Shown here: positions 27,294-35,091 of the stretch, in pieces
Position numbering within the stretch: the stretch's first letter is position 1
Layout of the letters: the number at the start of each line of letters is the position of its first letter
Source of the DNA: Brevinema andersonii
GTDB lineage: Bacteria > Spirochaetota > DYKD01
Reading direction: 5' to 3'
Assembly (NCBI GenBank): GCA_020722765.1
Contig: DYKD01000004.1
Span: 5,967 to 69,966, forward strand
Length of the DNA: 64,000 nt
The notes under the pieces: model-generated
The model's input: the letters and a program-made list of their open reading frames with translations, nothing else
The model's database searches: none
What the model was told of the DNA's origin: nothing
Program-made: the position numbers and the translations under genes

Positions 27294-28682
27294 TTACAAC
27301 ACGGCTAAGTTGTAACCGATAGAGACGACATATTCCGTAGAGGTATTATAAAGCGGGACAAAATCCAGCCGCTGGTGACAAACCATGAGATGGTTATCAT
27401 CCTCGGGGATGTCCTTTACCTTTACAGTGATAGCTCTACGATCACCAAAGACCCACGAAGGTGTGTGGACCAGCATGATGATGGTCTTATTGGTTGTAGT
27501 ACCACTATAGACACCCGTTGTATCTAGGTCTTGGCGTACAAACTCACTGACGATAATCGGGATGTTGTCGAACTTCCCGAGTTCGCCTTTGAGGATAGTC
27601 GCGTCAGGGCCGTACTCGTTAAGCTTGAGAACTTCACCGACGCCAAGCATCTGATGATATCCAGCGATCGAGGTAACCCAGGCAAGATCTTTAGGATCTG
27701 TACCATACCTACCCATTTTCGATCTCATGCTACGAAGTAGTCCAGCCCCTTGAGCATAGGTGCCGCCTCCAGTCCAGCTAGCAAGATTGACTTTCGCGTT
27801 TGCGGAACAGCAGTAACGATATCCGTCCCACGCTTTCCGAACGTCGGTAGACCCAGGAACGTCACCAGTGTCAATGGTTCCCGATTTTTGACCATTAATA
27901 GCAGCGGTTTCTTGCGCATTACCCATCGCGCGAGACATGCTATCTTTCAAGAACGGTAGCACGGGAACGATCGAATCTTCGGTGATTTCTTCTGAGAAGT
28001 AAACCAGGGCGCCAATCTTCTTAGCATCTAACGTCACACCCATTGAAGTCGGCCGTGACGCTGTAGGACGACCCTCAGGTGAATTCGATGTAATAGTTTC
28101 ACCAACAAGGTACGCAGTGATATCTGTACCTCCATGTACAGGCAGTTTGTATTGTGGTGTCGGCATTTCAATCCGACGATGTAATGCGGCAACCTTCAGC
28201 GCTAGGCGCACTCTATCGATCAAATCAGCAGAAAAGCCTAGCGGAATAAAATCCGCGCCATAGTGAGTGGTTGGTGTCGGCATGGTAGGACCAGCACCAC
28301 CAAAAGAGTCGGCTTTCAAGAGCGGGTGATCCAACAGTCTCTTGTAGATCTTCAAAGACTGAGGAGGCCTATCCAGCATCTGAGATACTAAATAGACGTC
28401 GTCATTCGCCCTTTGCAGGCTTTTAATCGATTCGTCTTCAGTGGAAGTATCGATGACTTTTTGCACCGCTTCCCACCGCTGATCAAGCGAATGTGATTTG
28501 ATCATTTCGTGAGCGTCTTTTTCGTCAAAACGCCCTTTACGTTCTCCAGGAGTCCCTTTTTGAACCTCATTAAGGGCGTCAGAGATCATTCGTTTTACGG
28601 TCTCTTCGTCCTTACTTTTTGACAGGTCGCTGATAAGATTGCCGATGATTTGTTTGGCCTTTTCGAGATTTTCTTTAGCCAT
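27294..28682 (-). CDS. HK97-fold major capsid protein
   Basis: A 462-residue protein that follows the protease gene with a TAATG start-stop overlap. Residues 1-130 are charged and helical (a delta/scaffold-like arm likely removed by the protease), and the mature part begins near the Gly-Pro-Thr-rich stretch around 140. The body has the usual HK97 order: a strand region with STSMGVTLDAKKIGALVYFSEE type E-loop/spine features, a P-domain and a late conserved WVTSIAGYHQ region. I use gene order (protease, capsid, terminator, connector) as the main support. It forms the icosahedral shell. Confidence 0.88.
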   Translation of the reverse strand: MAKENLEKAKQIIGNLISDLSKSKDEETVKRMISDALNEVQKGTPGERKGRFDEKDAHEMIKSHSLDQRWEAVQKVIDTSTEDESIKSLQRANDDVYLVSQMLDRPPQSLKIYKRLLDHPLLKADSFGGAGPTMPTPTTHYGADFIPLGFSADLIDRVRLALKVAALHRRIEMPTPQYKLPVHGGTDITAYLVGETITSNSPEGRPTASRPTSMGVTLDAKKIGALVYFSEEITEDSIVPVLPFLKDSMSRAMGNAQETAAINGQKSGTIDTGDVPGSTDVRKAWDGYRYCCSANAKVNLASWTGGGTYAQGAGLLRSMRSKMGRYGTDPKDLAWVTSIAGYHQMLGVGEVLKLNEYGPDATILKGELGKFDNIPIIVSEFVRQDLDTTGVYSGTTTNKTIIMLVHTPSWVFGDRRAITVKVKDIPEDDNHLMVCHQRLDFVPLYNTSTEYVVSIGYNLAVL

Positions 28683-29821
28683 TACGCTTCACCTCCAGTA
28701 GATTTAGGCGCACTTTCCGCGGCTTTTTCAGCTCCTTGGTGAGAAGCACCAGCGGGAAGGCCAAGTGTTGGCCGAAGAGCTTCGAAAAATTCAGCCAAGC
28801 TTTTAAGTACTTCAGCCTGTTCATCGAATTGTTTCTGTAGCTCATCGAACCGATCGGCAACAAGTTGCTCAGCAACGGACTTCGTGCTCTCGAGCAGCCT
28901 CGCTTCAAGAGCAGGAGCCATATCATCTAAGCGCTTCGTAATCTCATTCAACGCACCTTCCACCGCCTTGAGACGGCTTTTGATCCCCTCTAAAACCGGA
29001 TCATACCCCTCAATGTCCTTATTAGGCGACGGATTAGGATATGGATATTCTTCACCCGCAGCACGGAGGACTTCGGCTTTAATGGCGCGACAGATTGCAA
29101 CTAAGCGCTCGTCAACATCTTGAGGCATATGAGGCATATCCTGGAGGGCCGCAATAAGCTTGTCAACCATAGCTGCAATTGCTTTTGCTTTTTCCTTATC
29201 CATTGTAGATTTATTCCCCCCTTCAATGGTGTTGACGACTTCTGTGTCGCCGTTGCTCATATTTTGCCCTTGAGTTTCTTTCGAAGTCTCGAGGGCTTTG
29301 GATAAATAATAATGCAGCGTTCTTGCATGAGGATTTGCAGGAACCGAGACTAAGGAAATCTCGAAAATCTTAAATCCTTTGATGATCGTGATCATTCGAT
29401 TGAGAGTCTTGTCGAACTGCTCATCATAATCCGTCACCACTCCACGAAAACTAAATTTAGAAATCACACCTTCGGTGATCTTTTTCCAAATTTCATCTTC
29501 ATGGCTAGAAATTAAGACTTTCACGAATAAACCCGAGTCTTTAGGATACGCTTCCAGTACTTTACCGATCGGGCGGTCTGCGTCATGATTATACAGGACG
29601 GTAGTGTAATGAAGGAGGTCCTTAGCGGCCCCCTCCAGAGCCTCGCGAGTAATCACTTCGTACTGCGAATCAATGACATCAGCAACCGCCGCAAATCCGG
29701 TTACTATACGTTTAAGCTCGCCTGTCTCATCGAAAGTGTCAACCTGCTTTTCGATGTCAAACAAGGCATCCTGAAACTCGAAGCCCTCAATTTTGAGAGC
29801 TAAATTTCCATCGATCGGCAT
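28682..29821 (-). CDS. HK97-type prohead protease with scaffold-like tail
   Basis: A 379-residue protein. Residues about 30-175 fit the U35/HK97 prohead protease family: GFAAVADVIDSQ, LYNHDADRPIGKV with the catalytic His, FSFRGVV with the expected Ser, and the closing EISLVSVPANPHA. The remaining 200 residues are charged and helical (LEGIKSRLKAVEGAL and similar), like a scaffolding segment. It would mature the prohead by cutting the capsid arm. The ATG follows a GGAGG site; the stop overlaps the capsid start. Confidence 0.9.
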   Translation of the reverse strand: MPIDGNLALKIEGFEFQDALFDIEKQVDTFDETGELKRIVTGFAAVADVIDSQYEVITREALEGAAKDLLHYTTVLYNHDADRPIGKVLEAYPKDSGLFVKVLISSHEDEIWKKITEGVISKFSFRGVVTDYDEQFDKTLNRMITIIKGFKIFEISLVSVPANPHARTLHYYLSKALETSKETQGQNMSNGDTEVVNTIEGGNKSTMDKEKAKAIAAMVDKLIAALQDMPHMPQDVDERLVAICRAIKAEVLRAAGEEYPYPNPSPNKDIEGYDPVLEGIKSRLKAVEGALNEITKRLDDMAPALEARLLESTKSVAEQLVADRFDELQKQFDEQAEVLKSLAEFFEALRPTLGLPAGASHQGAEKAAESAPKSTGGEA

Positions 29822-29895
29822 TTGAAATCCTCCAAAAACGCCACATTTGGCTCATGATTAATTTTGTCCCACAATCATACTAAATGGGTCATAAT

Positions 29896-32541
29896 TCACT
29901 CCGCTTCACCTACATTCCCAGTTACTCGCAAAGTCCATATGTTAGTATTCTCGTCCTCTTCAAGTAAGTACAAACCTTTCCACTTACTTGTTTTAACCTG
30001 AAACTTCTTCAAATGAGGATCATCAATCAACAATAACATGCTGCCTTTTACAACTCTTTCAACAGTAACTGGTATTTGTCGGTTGGGGTTTAAGATTGAC
30101 CCAGGAGGTAAATCACCCGTCGTATCCATCAAGTGTTTGTCTTTAATTTTTTGCATGGTTCCAACTACTGACATAGACGTTGGATCGTTGTTGAATACAA
30201 AAAGGTAGGCGAAGTTATCCATATCGATCCACAAATCGTAAAGCTCAGCACTAGCACCGACCCTAACATGTAGTGGACCACGCCATACCCTATGATTTAA
30301 GACAAACTTACGTTCAACTCCTAATTTCAAGACGGCTTGGTCGTCTTCCTTAGAAGCCCTAGAAACGGGTTTGAATCCCTTATCGTAATCGATCGCCACT
30401 TTGAATTTCTTAATGGCTTCTACTAAGCTATCACGAACCTTCAATGCAGCCTTAGAATCTTTAACATTCCAATATTGAAATTCGTGAGGAATTTGGTCAC
30501 GAACGTACTTAGGCAATGCTGAAATATGGTATGGGGTTATTCTCCCTTTTTGGACTGCGCGTCGTGATAAAATGTAAGGCTCGTTGTCATTCGGCTTGAT
30601 CATCAACCACATCGTTGGTGTCCTAATTTCAACCTCTTCAGCGGGAGGCAAAGCAGCGAGTGAAATAGTTTGATCAAAACCAAATTCAACACCTTCAGGC
30701 AAAATCACTTCACCCAACGTACAAGTAATTTCGTTGCCATCAAGAACGTAATTATTTATTGGATCTTCAACGTCGAACACGCGTTGTAAGAATTCCGGGA
30801 TAGAAACAAAACCTTTTTTGAGGTCTGACGTTAGTTGTCTAAAAACGAGGCGTTGAACCTTGTTCCGCCATTTATCACAATGAACCCAGTATTCATGGAA
30901 GTACCCAGAACGATATCCATACTCAACGGTCCCTTTAGCTGCAATATAAAATACTCCTGGAAATTGTTCTGTTGCACCTACACCCCCACGTTCAACCACG
31001 CCTTCGAAAGTTAGCCACTCAATTGGTTCAGGCTCTTTTAATTGAACCATAATTGAGGTGGCTTTCTTCAAACCACCGCGCGTCTGTCTCGCTTTAAATT
31101 CCCCAGTCACCGCATTGAACTTCCAGAGACGGTCGTCCTTTGCCCACTTCTCTGCCATCGCTTCAGTAGTGACTGGAGCGTCAACGATGCCTGGCATAGG
31201 ATTGTCTAGAGTGTACCCCAATAAGTACTGATTTTTGACATGTTCTATCCTAAAGTCACAATGAACAGATTTTCCACGCCAGTGATAATGCATAACAAAC
31301 TTATGTACTAAATTTTCCTCAGGATATTGCTCCCAAATGTTCGTTTGTTTGACTAATTCAAATGGAATAAAATCATCCAAATCTTTCATTTGAATTAGTT
31401 GTGCGTCTCTGCCTATTTTCATCAAAGTTGTGACAGTATCCGCACTCTCATTAGCATTTGCTATAGTACGATTTTCATACACTTTGGGTTCATATAATGC
31501 GAGTGAAATTTTTCCTGCGTCATCTTTGTGGACGAAAAGGGTGTGAAACTTTACCGTGATAATATCCCCAATTTCCGCAGCGACGCCGGTATTAAAAGTC
31601 TTGCCGACCTCTAAAAATTGAGTTTTAGAATTCGGCAACACCCTTAATTTACTTTCATCAACATCTTCTAATTCGGAAGGTAAAACTTCAACCCCAATTT
31701 TATATTGCCAAGTTTTCTTTTGTCCTTTTATCAACCGAGAGTCCAAAACGACGCAATGAGCCTCAGCATACTTTTTAAATTTCACCATATCTGAGGTGCG
31801 ACCATCCAACTCAAACTTGTATCCATCCCATCTTTTTATCATAGCCCCCTCAAGATTATCAAACCTAAGGAGGTTGTTTATAACTCTACGAACTTGTGTT
31901 GATCCAGATACAATAGGTGTGGGTACTAAGTTAAAGCCGGGATGAATGTTGGATAATAACGATTGTTTGATCGGAAATTTTTCCTCAATCAAGGCCCAAC
32001 GTTGCTTATACAGTTGCTTGTGAATGTCTTGTCCATCAAACCAAACACAATCATGCAAATTCCAGACATACTCACTATCTTGGGTGGGACTTTTTGTATG
32101 CAGTTCACCAGAAACAACCTCCCTACCTTGATGGACGAGCTTGCCCCCTTGTTTAATCCATTTTTCAACCTCCCCGATTAAAATGTAATCAGTTTTTGGG
32201 AATGTGGATTCAGCAATTTTGATTAAGTGCGGGAACTTATCGGTTACGTCACTACCATCTTCGGTGAAGACAGTGAAGTTGCCATCTTTGTCTCTGTGCA
32301 ATGAACATGATACGCCATCAAACTTCCCTTGAATAGCGATGAATAAGTCCGAAAGCCTTAAACGTGAAGCCCAATTACGCAAATACTGAAATAATTGTTC
32401 GAGAGAAAAAACTTCTGCTTCCCTATAAGCGGATATTGAGAGGGTAGTCTTGAGAGGGAAAAAGAAGTGGCCAGGACCTAACAGTTTGTCTTGTTTTTGC
32501 TGTAATTGGGCGTCCCTTAAATTTTGTTTGCTACTCTTCAT
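29896..32541 (-). CDS. DNA ligase adenylation domain plus LigD phosphoesterase-like domains
   Basis: An 881-residue protein. Residues 60-290 hold the ATP-dependent ligase motifs: KFDG with Lys73 as the adenylated residue, GEVEKW at 123-128, EGAMIK near 232 and a VKFKK motif V, followed by an OB-like domain. From about 410 comes a region like the LigD 3'-phosphoesterase domain (FVMHYHWRGKSVHCDFRIE, later YFHEYWV), and a second related module begins near 744 (FVLNHRVWRGPLHVRVG, LYDLWIDM). LigD proteins join and trim broken DNA ends. Here the gene sits between portal and protease genes and overlaps a nucleotidyltransferase gene, which hints at a role on packaged or injected DNA. The role is inferred. 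Confidence 0.78.
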   Translation of the reverse strand: MKSSKQNLRDAQLQQKQDKLLGPGHFFFPLKTTLSISAYREAEVFSLEQLFQYLRNWASRLRLSDLFIAIQGKFDGVSCSLHRDKDGNFTVFTEDGSDVTDKFPHLIKIAESTFPKTDYILIGEVEKWIKQGGKLVHQGREVVSGELHTKSPTQDSEYVWNLHDCVWFDGQDIHKQLYKQRWALIEEKFPIKQSLLSNIHPGFNLVPTPIVSGSTQVRRVINNLLRFDNLEGAMIKRWDGYKFELDGRTSDMVKFKKYAEAHCVVLDSRLIKGQKKTWQYKIGVEVLPSELEDVDESKLRVLPNSKTQFLEVGKTFNTGVAAEIGDIITVKFHTLFVHKDDAGKISLALYEPKVYENRTIANANESADTVTTLMKIGRDAQLIQMKDLDDFIPFELVKQTNIWEQYPEENLVHKFVMHYHWRGKSVHCDFRIEHVKNQYLLGYTLDNPMPGIVDAPVTTEAMAEKWAKDDRLWKFNAVTGEFKARQTRGGLKKATSIMVQLKEPEPIEWLTFEGVVERGGVGATEQFPGVFYIAAKGTVEYGYRSGYFHEYWVHCDKWRNKVQRLVFRQLTSDLKKGFVSIPEFLQRVFDVEDPINNYVLDGNEITCTLGEVILPEGVEFGFDQTISLAALPPAEEVEIRTPTMWLMIKPNDNEPYILSRRAVQKGRITPYHISALPKYVRDQIPHEFQYWNVKDSKAALKVRDSLVEAIKKFKVAIDYDKGFKPVSRASKEDDQAVLKLGVERKFVLNHRVWRGPLHVRVGASAELYDLWIDMDNFAYLFVFNNDPTSMSVVGTMQKIKDKHLMDTTGDLPPGSILNPNRQIPVTVERVVKGSMLLLIDDPHLKKFQVKTSKWKGLYLLEEDENTNIWTLRVTGNVGEAE

Positions 32542-33682
32542 TCATTTCACCCTCATCTAGCTCTTCATCATGCTCATCTAATACATCGTCGGGGTCGTGT
32601 TGAATAAGATCAGTGTTGAATGACCTAACAAGATCAAGGCTACATACACCGATATAACTTGTAAAGGGAGAGAGACCAGAGTCTTCGACTTTGGAAAAAC
32701 GATATCTAACAGAGTCTGGAAATCTCGCAATAAACGCTGAGTAAATTTTCTCTTCTAACTCAACACTCAAACCGGCTCTTAGCAAAACATCAACATCATT
32801 CTTGGTTGCCCCTCGAGTAGCAATTCCCCCAACAAAGTACAAATAAGGCTTAACTAAACATAAATCGTCAAATTGATAATTCAGTTGCACCGTCCACAAT
32901 GGGTCGAGCTTTTTAAGCACTAAATCATATGCTACATCCACACCCTCTAACTGTTCCATCGAAACAGGTTTATATTTATTCCACTCTTCTCGAGGAAATT
33001 GCCGCAAGATTCGAAAATACATAACCTTGATAAGTTGGCGCCCACCAATGTCAGTTAACCAAATGTGACCCCTATTAACGTCAATTAGCACTGCCTGCTC
33101 AACAACCACAACTTCCTTGGGAATATAAGAAACGATATCCTCAACAAAAATCCATGGACCCATCTCTTCACCTGAAGATGCGAAGCCTGGTGATCGCATA
33201 GCACGACCCAAAGGTCTATCAAGGGAATCCCAATTCTGGGGCACCTCTAAGCCCCTTCGCATCAGTTCCTTTTCAACTAAATGATGCCAGTTCCACAACT
33301 GTTCTTGCTGTGTGATAGTTACGTCTTTAAGATGTATCACTTCCCACACAGAATGTAGTTGGTTGTGCAACTTCACCAATTCAGACTTACTTAAATCACT
33401 TAACCTAGATGGAATAATTTTGGCGAAACGTTCAACGAACTGTTCGATTTCAGGGTAGGAAACTCTATCAAGCTCATCATGAACCCTAAACCTAATACCG
33501 CGACGGACCATCTCAGTAGCAATGATTTTATGGCGAATGATGAGATTCTTAAGTTTGGGGTTGGAGACGTCGTTTTTCCTAAAATATGGGGCGGCTAGTT
33601 GGTGAGCTCGAAAATGTAAGTTTAAAAGTTCACTATCCGGAACTTTTCTAATAGAAGCAGGGGTAATTTGGTTGAATCTCAT
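32531..33682 (-). CDS. Pol-beta-like nucleotidyltransferase with helical repeats
   Basis: A 383-residue protein. Two similar helical units fill the first half (LLNLHFRAHQLA..IATEMVRRGI near residues 20-65 and LVKLHNQLHSVW..VEKELMRRGL near 105-145). Around residue 275 the sequence FVGGIATRGATKNDVDVLL matches the nucleotidyltransferase pattern hGG, then DhD, of the DNA polymerase beta superfamily. The C-terminus is very acidic. Its end overlaps the start of the ligase/phosphoesterase gene by 11 bases, so the two are likely coupled. It may add or process nucleotides at DNA ends, or modify another substrate. Confidence 0.68.
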   Translation of the reverse strand: MRFNQITPASIRKVPDSELLNLHFRAHQLAAPYFRKNDVSNPKLKNLIIRHKIIATEMVRRGIRFRVHDELDRVSYPEIEQFVERFAKIIPSRLSDLSKSELVKLHNQLHSVWEVIHLKDVTITQQEQLWNWHHLVEKELMRRGLEVPQNWDSLDRPLGRAMRSPGFASSGEEMGPWIFVEDIVSYIPKEVVVVEQAVLIDVNRGHIWLTDIGGRQLIKVMYFRILRQFPREEWNKYKPVSMEQLEGVDVAYDLVLKKLDPLWTVQLNYQFDDLCLVKPYLYFVGGIATRGATKNDVDVLLRAGLSVELEEKIYSAFIARFPDSVRYRFSKVEDSGLSPFTSYIGVCSLDLVRSFNTDLIQHDPDDVLDEHDEELDEGEMNEE

Positions 33683-33695
33683 CTACTGGTCTCTA

Positions 33696-35015
33696 CTATT
33701 CACCTTCCTCCGCTTCACCTGAAACGCCCGTTCCTTCTGGGACATTACCAGGTCTCCAATCAATTGATGAAGGAGCTCTATTAGGCGAAGGTTCTTGTCC
33801 TGACTCAGATGCTGGCTTCGAGCCAGGAAACACATCACCGTTTTCTACCGGAGGCAATCCAAGAAGTGCGCGCGCTTCATTGAGCGTCATTAGTTTTGCT
33901 TCGGACAATCTTGAAACAATTCTTGAATTAGCTGAAAGTTTGATTACGTTCACTGGAGCAGTGGAAGTATCAAAGGCGCCCATAACTAACCGATCATTAC
34001 GCTTAATTACTTGTGAGTCAATAATCGCGGAAACCTTTCTTAACTTAGGAGCTATGGTGCTATCATAAAAGATAGCCTGTGCAACACGGGCCGTAGAATA
34101 ATTGGCACTATCAGGAACTCCAGCTAAAATTGGCGGAACTCCCATACCAACAAATAGTGCATCTCGCACCGCTTTTCTCATTTCTGGGAATGACGCCTCT
34201 TGTGGTGTAGCAGCGATCTGCTTGAAATCCATTCCGTCTTCTAAAATAGCAACATGAAATGCATTCTTGCGCCCTCTGTGCCGTTCCTCCCACTTCGAAA
34301 TTAAACGATTATACACTGCGTCACTTAAAATTCTAGGAGTCGTAATAACACCACCAGGTGTAGCATCATTTGCGAAAAATCTCGCATTGTATTCATTCGC
34401 AGCCCAATCTAATTGCAGTTGGGTCCAAATTGGCTGTAAGCAACCTAAACCCCAATACTCGTTAGTTGGGTTTGCGTAACGAAAATGTACAATTTCTTTA
34501 GGTTCGTAACGTATGGTTTGGTTCGAAACACGGTACTCATATGCCTCAACATATCGAGTTGGATGTGGAATAATTCTCATCCCAGTAGGGTCGAGGAAAT
34601 AAATTTCTGAGATATATCCCGATTCATTGTACACAAGCTCCCAGAACGCGTTACCAATCAACTCTAAAACTAAAAATGTATTCTCCAACAAATCAGTGAA
34701 TGTCATATGTGGGTTAGGTTGAGTCACGAGACGCCACATATAGTGGTCCTCAGATACTATATGTCGTCCTTTTCGGGTATACAACACAAATGGGACCGAT
34801 GCTGCGGTATTCGCGATTAAGTAAACTGCAGCGTATACCCACGGGTTCGATGTGTATTGCAATAAAAGGGAATTAAAGTCAATGGGTGGATTGTAGTACT
34901 CGTAAAATAAATCGCGAGCCGCTCTACCAGCGGGAGGTTGTGCGGAACCGCTTTGTACAACTATCTTTTTGTTAACGGGTTGGAGGGCTTTACAAACGTC
35001 AATTAAAAGTGCCAT
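33696..35015 (-). CDS. Portal protein (HK97-like)
   Basis: A 439-residue protein with the HK97 portal pattern: N-terminal VYAAVYLIANTAASVPFVLY, a LLEN..L..ELIGNAFWEL segment, the IVHFRYANP strand, and a later AVRDALFVGMGVPPILAGV clip/stem region followed by LTLNEARALLGLPPVENGD near the end. It forms the dodecameric DNA gate and docks the terminase. It lies directly after the large terminase gene. The last 45 residues are Pro/Ser/Gly-rich and acidic. Confidence 0.9.
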   Translation of the reverse strand: MALLIDVCKALQPVNKKIVVQSGSAQPPAGRAARDLFYEYYNPPIDFNSLLLQYTSNPWVYAAVYLIANTAASVPFVLYTRKGRHIVSEDHYMWRLVTQPNPHMTFTDLLENTFLVLELIGNAFWELVYNESGYISEIYFLDPTGMRIIPHPTRYVEAYEYRVSNQTIRYEPKEIVHFRYANPTNEYWGLGCLQPIWTQLQLDWAANEYNARFFANDATPGGVITTPRILSDAVYNRLISKWEERHRGRKNAFHVAILEDGMDFKQIAATPQEASFPEMRKAVRDALFVGMGVPPILAGVPDSANYSTARVAQAIFYDSTIAPKLRKVSAIIDSQVIKRNDRLVMGAFDTSTAPVNVIKLSANSRIVSRLSEAKLMTLNEARALLGLPPVENGDVFPGSKPASESGQEPSPNRAPSSIDWRPGNVPEGTGVSGEAEEGE

Positions 35016-35091
35016 TATTTTCCCATTTAATTGAATACAAAAACTTGTCCCGTTTTTAATTTGACGGCCCCATTTAAAATGGGATCAGAAT

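Noticed and set aside
35073-35088. CCCATTT/AAATGGG repeat before the portal-terminase gap as a terminator
   Set aside because: No T-run follows on the transcribed strand and both flanking genes are probably cotranscribed.
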